From Trichobilharzia szidati (Eukaryota; Platyhelminthes; Trematoda; Strigeidida; Schistosomatidae), in NCBI GenBank assembly GCA_944472155.2, contig OX235273.1, positions 101,206,582 through 101,270,581 on the forward strand: a stretch of 64,000 nt of DNA. Reading direction: 5' to 3'. This document shows, piece by piece, positions 12,701 through 24,400 of this stretch; positions within the stretch are counted from its first letter, which is position 1, and the number at the start of each line of letters is the position of its first letter. Position numbers and translations under genes: made by a program. Below the pieces are notes generated by a model. The model made no database searches and was not told the origin of the DNA. It saw only the letters and a list, made by a program, of their open reading frames with translations.

Positions 12701-15700
12701 AAGAGGTGAATAAGATGATTAATAACTAATAAATTAAGTAACGATGAAGTGAGTTCAACTCAAATAATAGAAAAAAGCGACAAGCAAAGTTACACTATAT
12801 CAAGTGGAAGAGAGTGAATAAAAACACCCAGCTTCCAGAGCAAGAAGAGACTGATAACGCCTTCATTCTAAACACATTAATTCGGTTTTAGATGTTTGAT
12901 AGGGAATGCTCATTTGTCTTTTGATAATTTTAAGGGATTTCGTGATGTCTACCTCATAGCTCGTATCAGAGCGATGGCCGGAAATGGCACTATTGCAACA
13001 GATTTTTTCCCTTGAGACCTAGGCTTTTTGGTAAATGTCTGTTAATGCTTTTTGTTTAAATGAAAAGCAGTCTTCGACTGTGAAAATGTCTTTTAACTGC
13101 TCTTCGCCTATCACTCATTCTTCTTTGACACGGCAGTTACATATACCATTCACTATAAAGATGTCCGTAAAGGAAATTTAGTAATAGCTCAGTGCACGAT
13201 AATTTTCTCACATCAGTCTGATGTTGGTATGAAACACTCTTCAACTAGAAGCTGCAGTCGTGTGAGAAAAGGGAATTTGATGATGTGGTCTACTCATATG
13301 TTGTATGACATACATAATTAGTTTTATAAAGCTGACCGTCAGAATGATACAGTCATGAAAATTCATTTCTGACTGTTTCATTTTAAGGCCTAATATTATC
13401 TTGTCTAATTTTGTAACCAGAAATGTAGAAGTAGAGTGTAAACAGTCGTTTTGGAATTTTAGGCCTAGCTATTATGTAAGCAAATACTCCTGTTTTTGAA
13501 ATAATGAACAGATACTTTGACTGTGACAGGTGATTTTGTCATCGTGTTTGCTGGTCTGGATGGTTGAATTGCAGAACATTTCATTGTCCTTTGAGTTAGC
13601 CCTGAGTATCTAATTCATCTAATTCAGAGACAAACAACACCGAACATTTTCCATCAACTCAATGAAAAAGCTGCTATCTTACAAAATCTGAAATCCACTT
13701 AATGTTTGGTTTCATGTGTAGTGGGAATATGTCACAGTCGTTAGGCATTAATCCGTCAACCTCAGGATCAAAAGCAAATGCCATCACTTTTTGACTACCC
13801 AACAGTTTTCATAACTAACAAGATGAACTGACCGTAGAGTTATATTGAATTTCTGTATACTGTAAAACACTGGCAAGGGATTATCACTGCTGTTGCCGTT
13901 ATTAATTCCTTGTATTGTGAATATAACACAGGGTTTCAGCAGTACACTCCCATTGTACTCCGTTTTCTGTCATTCATTTCTAATTTATCCTACGTCTACT
14001 TACAGTCTCTAATTTGCTCTTCACATCATCTCTTCATTATCATGATCAGACCGATGTTCCGCAAGTCGCTTTCTGTTCAGGTTCCACTTGAGAACCTAAG
14101 ATGTAATGTCACTCAGGTGTGTCCTCAGTACATGTCGGATCCGTCCCAATTTCCACTTGCATATTTATTAAACAACGGGTACTTGGCGCGTTTGTTAAGC
14201 TACTAGATTTCCACAATGCTTATTCATTCTGGCTGACTAGCTGATCTTTTAATGTTGAGAGAAGGAAGCCGCTGATAAAACTTTATTGGGAATGCTTTTT
14301 GTGATGCACGCTTCAAGTCTCTGAATTATATAGAAGTTCTGATTTGACATTGGTATTAAAAGTTCGGATATTTTGCTTTTGTGCAGAATGTAGTTAAGCT
14401 ATAAACAATTTCCGAGTGTTGAACTTCATTGTCGCTTTATCGATTTCAACTATTAAATCGTCAAACATATTACAACGTACGATTGTTCTTTTAATATTTT
14501 ATTATAATAATAATTATGTGAAATGTAGCAAACTCTTTATTATTCTAATCATACGTGCTTTTGATTTTGTTATTCAAGGTAATTATCTTTCAGATGGAAA
14601 GCTTAAAGAAAATACAAAATGTAATTATGAATTTCAAAGTGTAGAAACAGCAAATGGTACCCTCAAATATGGAAATTTTTTCTCCCCTCAATATCCAAGT
14701 AATTATCCACCGAAAATAACATGTCAGTACAGTTTCAAAGCAGAAAAACACGAACGCGTAATTCTAACATTTCGTTCTATTCGACTGAAACCTACTTCAC
14801 AGGATGGTCTTACCGGTAATGTTGAAAGGTATGTATCTCCAGATTATTATTATTATTGTTATTACTGTGGGCAGGGGTTTTGTGTCAAATTTTTAAAGTG
14901 TCAGGGCGAAATCTCGTCGATCACATTTCCTTGCGGTAGTGCTATATTTCGTTAATTTAGAGGAGTTGAAATTCCCTGGCCACTGGAATCCATCACAGCT
15001 GACTGAATGATCCTCGAACTTGCCTTGTAATTTGAAAAGTTCTCAGCTGAACCCTTGCTGATGGATTTACATGTAGATGCTGCCAAAGGGTCTTTAGAAA
15101 AGACGAAAGAGCTGTCCACTACTCCTTGTCTTACAGTGGTTCTCTAACTGAAGTCAGCTTATTGCTAAACAAACTGCTTTTGAAGCTTCTTGGACAAAAC
15201 TGTTGAAATTCAGAGATTCAAATCCATAATTCCAGAGGGCCGATTATTGAATAAGGAATTTTCTTTTCCATAACTTCTATTTCAACAGGTTCTGCAGTTG
15301 CATATGTACAATAATGATAAAATTATTGTTATTGACGACATAAATGCTTTTTTTGAAATTCATGAAAAATCCCCATTCGAACATTAATAGACAGAAGACC
15401 AGTAGTTCAGCGAAGAGTTTCTCTTCGGCAAATTCATTTTCATAGCTGTAAAATCGCAAATATTTTTGGTTGTTTTGTATGTGTGTGTACATTAAATTTG
15501 CCAAACGAAGATACAATTAGTTAGTTCAGATGAATTAAATGTTGATATATGAGAGTAGTAACAAAAGTGATGTTTTCACAAATGACTGTTAAAGAAGAGT
15601 TACGTAATAACACAGATAGTTTGATGACAGAGTTGTTCTCAGGGTGTACATGGAAACAAAATATCATATGGGATTACGCAAGAGTTTTAATATTACTGCA

Positions 15701-18700
15701 TAACACTGTGTGATTTATCAAAATAAAATCTTATCTATAATGGAGAGTTTTAAGTAATTAGAAAAATAAGAATACATAACATCTAATCGCTGACAACAAA
15801 ATTCGAAAAGTTATACGTAAATAGCTTGTTAGTAGATTATAGTCCGAAACATGAGTATGTAGGAATATGCACAAATGTAGTATACAATTGACCACCAATA
15901 ATAATGAATACTCATGAATAATGTTCCGGAATAATATCTAAATTTACCAATCTGTCATCCAAAAAGTGAAATTTCCACTTTGCTGAAATTGTAAATTCGT
16001 ATATTCGTTACGAAACGGGTAAATTTAGATAAAGCAATAAGAAGATGTAATTTGTCTGAATCGTGTAATGAATTCGCGCAACACATTTCGAACAATCTGA
16101 TCACGCACGGACTTGTCATAGGAATTTAAATGAAATCAATAAAGAGGTAGGAGGTGAGAAAATCGACTTAGGTCAAGTTAAAAGGACATATTCAAGGTCA
16201 AAAGAACGGTGGAGACCACTAAACCAAATAGCAGAGGTAATAGTACATCTGCTATGCTGTCAAAACAAAATTTACCAAAGAAGGTTTAATGTGATGACGA
16301 ATTGTTTTGAACGCATAAAGGTGGTTCAAACTTGTAGAATGACTTTTAGAATGGGTTTCACTCAACAAGTCATTCCATAATTCAGCACAAAATATGGAGT
16401 AATATTTCACCACGAGAAACATCTTGGTTCACGGTACTTGGACCCTGTTACCTTACTCTACAACTCGCCCCTAAGAAAGACGTGTACATCAAGCTACCCT
16501 ATATGGGGTATCACAGTAGCTTGATAACTAGACAGAGATTGAACGCTGCTGTTAGAAAGATTTTTTATGCAGCTTATATCATAATAGTAGAGAATATAAA
16601 GCCAATATATCTATTTAAGCCCTTCGAACATGCGAAAAATGATGTCACATCCCACTGTATTTACCAATTTGAATGAACGTGTTAACACACATACATAGGG
16701 AGGACTCATCGACCTCTGCAAGTAAGGGCTTCAGAACATATTCCTAAATGGCTCCAAAAACAAATAATATCTTCAGAAACAATTAATGGTGAGGACGGGA
16801 GACCTAGGTCTTCTATTGTGAAAGATATTACAAAGACAGGATATAAAATTAAAGTTAACAGATCTTGCGTTGGTGGCACAGTGGTTAGGACTCTCGCCGA
16901 CAATGCGCATGGTCCGGGTTTCGGTCCCCTGCCGACGCACACCCGATATCTGTGGTCGGCCAGTAAAATTTGGGCTACCGATATCCATGCTGAAAATTCC
17001 ATACTTGTACTGAAAACACGATGCGGCATCAAGCTGTAACCAAAATAAAAAAATATCTATAAAACGTGTTTGGGGCGTATCCTAAAGTTTGTGGAAGCCC
17101 GAGCTGGCAATTAAAAAGTTTGAACCACCTTTGTGCGTTCAAAACAATTCGTCATCACATTAAACCTTCTTTGGTAAATTTTGTTTTGACAGCATAGCAG
17201 ATGTACTATTACCTCTGCTATTTGGTTTAGTGGTCTCCACCGTTCTTTTGACCTTGAATATGTCCTTTTAACTTGACCTAAGTCGATTTTCTCACCTCCT
17301 ACCTCTTTATTGATTTCATTTAAATTCCTATGACAAGTCCGTGCGTGATCAGATTGTTCGAAATGTGTTGCGCGAATTCATTACACGATTCAGACAAATT
17401 ACATCTTCTTATTGCTTTATCTAAATTTATAAAGGGAACTAATTGTTTTAAACGAGTAAAGTAACCGGGAGATATGTTTATTGTTATTGCATATAATAAA
17501 TATCACATCAGTACGTCTCCTGTAAAATGTCATCTCATCTATCGCGTGTTTTAGGCTTGTCTGTTCAAGGTATCCCAAAACGTTATAAGCTGGGATGTTA
17601 CCTAAACAGTGTGAGTTGTTGTATCAAAATTTGGTTAGTTTCAATGTGAATGTAAATGATGTCAGCTGATATATGTTTTTCATTCTATGCCCTGACTGAA
17701 CCACTTAAATTCACCTTGGGTTGGCAGATTAAAACTAATGTAGAACACTTTCAATACACCGACCTATTTTTGGAAATCTGATAGTTTTCTTTTCTCATTA
17801 AGGTAACAGGGTCCAAGTCCAGTGAACCAAGATGTTTCTCATGGTGAAATATCACTCCATATTTTGAGCGGAATTATGGAAGACTTCAAAAATACGAAGC
17901 GCAAATAAATAAATAAATAAGTTAATTAAAATGACAAGGACCAAAATCATATTCGAAAAGAAACATTTCGGATTTTATTCATTTTTTCTTGAATAGGTGT
18001 AGCACATGGAATCACCTGCCCTTGCAGCACGATTTCATTACTGTTTCTGAAGTCTATGAGGAAACCACAAAGACTCTGGCACGAATCTGTAGTAATGTAA
18101 TGAATATTCAATTAGTTTCGCACACCTCAAATTTGAAAATGGACTTCGTAAGTCATAATCCTATATACCAAGGTCAAGGATTTCGAGGAACTTATGAATT
18201 TGTTCACGAGTCTCGAGTGAATCCTTCACCATTCTTAAGTGAAGAGGAGAATGGACAAGTTGACTCCAGTAAGAATGAAGGAGAAAGTCAAGAGCTATTA
18301 CGAACAAATACTAACAAGTCTAGATTATTGGTTGCTGATGCTGGTTTCTCTTCATCAAGAAATATGCATTTCCGTGAAGGTGAGTAGCCTCATTACTTGA
18401 TGGTTTATATTTTCAAGCTGATGATTTACTAGTTCTCTTTCTTACGTAGAATCTTCGGTGTTCACTTAGTTACTGAACTTCCATTCTGCTCCAAAGAATA
18501 CTATTATTTACGCACCATTTTCCTCGACAATGATTATTATTCATCCACGCGTAGGACCTCAGCAACACACTTTGGTTGTATTCTGTTGTATGTCAGCTCT
18601 TTTAACTTACTACTCGATTACCCGCAAGCTCTAATCCCCTCTACAAATAGTCTTCTGCCCAACATTCTGAGAAACCTGACTTATTGCCTTATATCTGTTG

Positions 18701-21427
18701 GTTTAGCTTGTGATATCACTCAGCGATATATGCAACAATAGGTTGTTAGCTGGTTTACTGAACTCTTGGAGTTACCTGTTGCTGATCTTCATTGTCCAGG
18801 TACTGAATCTGTTGATGGGTGTTTACAGACTTAAGTGAATTTCTGGCCAATAGGTCACAAAAACTAACCCTTGGTTGGAGATAATATATACAGAGTGCGT
18901 TTTCTTTCACAGTTTCATTCCTGATGTTTTCCGTAAACATTGGTATCTGTGATTAAAGTTAATGGTCTACGAGCTCGCCTTGTAATCAGAAGGTCGTACT
19001 GATGAAGAGTCTAAAACTAGGACGAAACAGCTGTGCAGTACTCTCAGGTTTTCTAATGGTCCTCTTGCAAATGTCAGCTCATGATGAAATCCTGTAACCG
19101 AATAAAGTTTTTGTTTACTGATACACGTTAAAGTGTACAAATAATAACTTAGTGCATTAATCTACATAAAATGAAGAGATTCCAACCTAAAATACCCTTT
19201 TTACATGCCTCATAAAGAAGATTTTTGTTATAGTGGATGTGGATTTCCTTTAGTATGACGGAAGTAATAATAATAATGATTTGCTTTATTCCAAAACAGT
19301 ATTTATGACAGAGTGTAAAATTCTTAGCATTTAGTACAAAATTTTATCCAGTTTACTCAACAGCAACAACTTTTGGCAGTGAAAATAACAATAAAGCCGA
19401 AAGTATACAAAAATATAAAACTATAATGGTAATAATACTAATAACCAAAGTGTGAAGATAATTAAAATATTGTCACCGTTAATGACAAACGAGAACCATA
19501 AGTTTTAGTATAAACACTTTCTCTATTGCATAGAACACAGGTCGCTGTAATTTTGTACTTTCTTGTGCGAGCATATCATCATTTATCATGACTTCCAGTC
19601 CTACCAGATGAGATGCAGAACGACAGTTTTGAATACAGAGACTGCTGAGAGTCACAAAATATGGATTTAGAGCATTCCTCTCATGAGTCTCAGTGTCTGT
19701 CAACTCAAGTAGTAACGAACTGACCCTAATGAATATGTCAGTACTGCAAAATCAAAGAATATGCGTGTTGGCAGCAAAAGGGAAAAGGGCAAAGTGGCGT
19801 TGGAGCCATTACGTATATGTACACAAAGTCTTAAAACACTGAAATTTCTATTACAGATTCCTGGTTGTCTTTACTTTTTAATGTAGTAGGTTAGAAAGAA
19901 CATTTTCTTAGAAATCAACAGACTATAGGATGAACAAGAAAGGTTAGAGGAAAGAATTATTTCAAGGTATTTTATGCTTGACTTAGTTACAAATGTGTTC
20001 CTTAGCTTACAAATATTATTTGACAAAGGCGTATGTGAATACAATGGCATCGAACTTAGAATAAAAAAAAACAACTGAGGAAATATCATGCAACATTAAG
20101 AAAAACCGAACAATTTGAAGTTGATTTATGTTATTCTCCCAGACATTCTGACAGCCAATAAATAGAAGAACAGACTACTAGTAATACTATTACTATTATT
20201 TGTATCTACAAGTGAAATTTGAATCATCACGTTGGTTCCTGATTTGTTATGTTTCACAAATCACTTTTTATCTTAAGATGATCGTGTGAAAGTTGTTTCA
20301 GGGATAATCAAGCACCTATCACTGAATCAGTTTTAAATGCCATAAATTGTACAGGCGAAAAATATGAAATTAACTAAAGTTGCACTGAATATACTTTGAA
20401 GACTTGGTTATCCTTTCATTACTTCATTCTTTTTTATGCATTGCAACATAATAATTTGATCAATTTAATTTTGAAAAAGAATGGCGTTAGTTTGTAGGGA
20501 GTTCAGTGGTTTCAAGACCAATCCGCGGAACTGACTCAGCTAGAGAACCACTGAAAAAGAGAGGTTACTGGATAGCTATTTCTCTTTTGCTTGGGATTAC
20601 TTCGCCGTGTGTACTAATGGTCTCACCGTAGACTAGACCCAGGACCTTCAAGTTGTGCGGTGAGCCCGCTAATCACTCATCTACTCGTCGTACACAATCC
20701 AAAGACTTACAAATTAGGAATTCTATCAATTCATGAATTTTACACCATGAATATATACCAGTTGGAGAACGATTAAAATTCAGGAAATGTAACTTCCATT
20801 ATCCTGACACCTTTATTATTTTTATCACCAAGTACATATAATCATCATTCTATAGATACACATATAGTTGAAATTTCTTGGTAGTGATCGATTTGGACTA
20901 CTGAAGTGAAGCTGGATCCTGCAGACTTTTAATAATTGTGAAGTAGGAAAGGAAAATCTAACTTTGCTTCTTTGTTGTATTATTATTTTTAGAATTATCA
21001 ATAATTATGTACTACATCAGCTGAGGTGTAAATTCACCACAGTTTCTTTTAGATATTCAAAGTAATTATGTTACAGTTTTTTGGCTTACCTTGTTCTGTT
21101 ATCATAATTAGAATTTTCGGACAGCCCATGACCCACTTTATACATATAAACATCAGTTCCTTAATTTAATAAAGTTCTATGAATTTCATCCCCTTCAGTT
21201 CAAGTACCTCATAATCGTAATATTAACTTGAGACACTTTAGTGCCAATGATAGAGATTTCATGTAGCCGAAATTTTTCTGCATGGTTTGAAAAAAGAGGT
21301 TATTGATTAGGCAATGAAATAAAACGGTTGGTAGGTCATTGTTATGATGGTTAAATGATAAAATGTTACTAATAGAGCTCTTCAGCATTGAGGAGAAAAG
21401 AGATAGGAATGAAATGCGGCTTGATTT

Positions 21428-21472
<45 letters not shown>

Positions 21473-24400
21473 ATCAAGATTTGTAGCTCAGCTGGATGAT
21501 TTTGATGTAGTTGTGTTCTACAGGCTCGATGGTTTATCTGAGAAGTATTTATTGACCTATAAGGCAACATCTTTAGCACCATTGGGTCAAGTCTGAATGA
21601 CTGTATGGTTTATAAGCTCTCCTTTTAACCAGAAGGTCCTGCGTTCCAACTCCATTGGGTGCACACTGGCGAAGAGTGCCAGACTAGGGCGAAACGGTTG
21701 TTCAATACTCTCTAGTTTTCTAGTGTTCCTCTAACTGATGTCGAATCATGATAAAGCCTGTAACTAATCAAATCCCTGATAACAAACACATCATTATTAT
21801 TTGCCTCGCATGAGCTGATGTATAGAGCGAACATTTGACAATATAGAGAAAAATAGATTGTCAATGTTCAGTTGAACACTTTATATCATATGACAATAAG
21901 AAAACCTAAATAACTTTATTTTCTTCTTTTATAGTTGACGATTTAATACACTCTGACCTAATGGATGCTCAGTATAGTAGTCAGTCTTATTCCGATATGG
22001 ATTCAAAATATGTACAAAGAAAACTGATCTTATCTTCAGGTCCTTCAAATCATACCCAAGGATTTATTGTTTCTCCCAACTTCCCACAACCTTATCCACC
22101 ATCTACGACAATAGTGTACACTTTCATAGGTCAACCGACAGAAAAAGTAGTGGTTAAATTCTTGTACATGCGACTTGGAAATTCTAACAGGTAAGTAAAG
22201 ATGTTGTGTATATTTAAATCAAACTTAGAAATGCTTAATAAAACCTGGAAAATTATGTGTTTGTAAGCGATTCAGTAGGACTCTTAAGTCAAGTTTGGAA
22301 CTACTGCAAACACAAATAAATGTTCGAATTAGTGCATGTGTACTTCAGGTATGATTGGGTATTGGAGGAGTTGATCACTGGTCTTATTCTAAAATGATAT
22401 ACTTCTTCGATATTGGTTTCTGTTTTGTAATAAACCATATGCATACAACGTCAGGTTTGTCTCGCACAACCTCGTACACCCTGAAAACCTAATAGTTGCA
22501 AAACTGTAGCAGTACTGAGAGGCTTGTGAAACATGGAATAGATGGGGTTTTTCGGGTACTTTCAAGATTACTTCTTAAAACTGTTTTGAAAAATATCTTA
22601 CAATTGATACAGCCTGGGTATTGTGCGAAAATGCTTAATCGCATAATTTAAAATGAGGAGTGCATCGGTGGCACAGCGGTTAGGACGCCCGCCGACCGTG
22701 CACATGGTCCGAGGTTCGATCCTCGGCCGACGCACTCCTTTACCTGACTAAGCCAGTAATAAGACTGGTAAAGAGGAAAGGTTGGGCATGAGGCTAGCAA
22801 CCCCATCCTGTAAAAATAAACACTGCTACAGAAACTTCAAGCCTCTAGCTTGAAGCCCTATGTTCCACTGGGAACGTGAAGGAAAGAAAAGAGGAATATT
22901 TCGCCTCAAATAATAACGCATATCAAACTGTTAAAGCGCTGTTTGAACGACAGCTATATTCAAGTTAATATATGTGTATATTCAAGGTATTCAAGCTATA
23001 TGTGTATATTCAAGCTATATTGAAGGTTGATCACGAAGTGACGCATCAGTTTGGGAACCACTGGAATCAAAACTGTACTGTACAGCTGTTTCTACCATGT
23101 TCGCGGCCCTAGAGCAGTAGGCATCCGTGATCTTATCAGGAATTGAACTCAGAGTTTTTATTTCCTAACCCTGCTGGTTTCAAGGGTGTGTACTCATGTA
23201 AAGTCCCAAACAAGGGTGAAACAGGTCTCAAGTACACCATGGGCTTCAATTGTCATCAAAGTGATGTAGTAGTTCATTAGAAATCTTGAAATCTAACTAA
23301 ATCTCTGCAAGTCAACTCCTGGAAATGGCTCTTTTTTGTTTTTAAAATCTTTCAGTTGTGAAAACACTTCAATGGGTGATCGTGTACAGTTGTTTGATGG
23401 TATGAATACGGAAGATCCGTTAATTATTGAATATTGTGAAAAAAAGGTGGTATTTCGTAATAAACCTGAAATTCATATAACCACTGAATCAGAGTATTTT
23501 CGTTCATCTGGATATATAATGACATTACGTTTTAAAAGTGATGGAATAACTGGACCTGATGAACTGGGATTTAAACTGTATTATAATTTTGAACAAGTTC
23601 AACATGAGATTAGGCATAATAAAGCGTCTAGTACATCCTTGAATCAACGAATTGGTGAAGATATAAGAAAGAAACCATACAGTAGCTCAATTGCTGGTAA
23701 GTAACACATATTAGCTACTACAGGTGGTAAAATTTAGTTTTTTGTGAAACTGCATATATATATATATACAGTTCGTCATATCAGTTAACACAGGATTCAG
23801 TATCACCGACAGAAAGTAAGATATAAACTTTGATACACGGATTATTTTTAGAACTGTCAACCAATCATGCTTCTGTCTACCCCAAACAAGGTATTAGGAC
23901 GAAACAAGCTGGAATCAGGAAAATCAATTCATGCGCAGATCAAATCGCAACACTAGAGAGTGACATAGAAAACAGCATGAAATGACAATCAACTATTTAA
24001 GTAAACTTCATTGACTTTGAAAAGATTTTCGATAATGTCAGCCAGAAAGTAATTAGGAAACTAATCAACCACTTCGCAACATCCAAAATCTGTATAAACC
24101 TCATTTAACAGATATGTGGTACTACCATATGCGAATTAGTTCACGTAGAATTCAGTCTGCAGCGAAGATAGGACTAGACACATTACACTAGTTACTGACT
24201 AGTGTGCAATCAAAAATATCCAATACAGTCCTACAGGAGGTCAGTCGCGAGCCTGAATAGCTCAGTGGTAACGTCTCTGACTACAGCACTGGGTGACGCG
24301 GGTTCGAATCCTAGAAGGGACATCAGTTCCTTCAAGGTTGCAGATACGCCTTGCTGATGAGTGCCAACTAGCACGAAACCTAGGTCCAAGGCCTCCTGCC

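Noticed and set aside
14416..14593. N-terminal 60 codons of the open frame at 14416-14955
   Set aside because: Not conserved CUB sequence; the acceptor TTATCTTTCAG at 14593 marks the exon start.
22661..22734. A functional tRNA gene
   Set aside because: T loop is 6 bases, and the unit is part of a repeated SINE with copies at 45185 and 61500.
24244..24316. A tRNA gene (perfect A and B boxes)
   Set aside because: The arms outside the boxes do not pair into a full cloverleaf, and the unit is repeated at 7096 with a shared leader and ribozyme tail: it is a SINE head.
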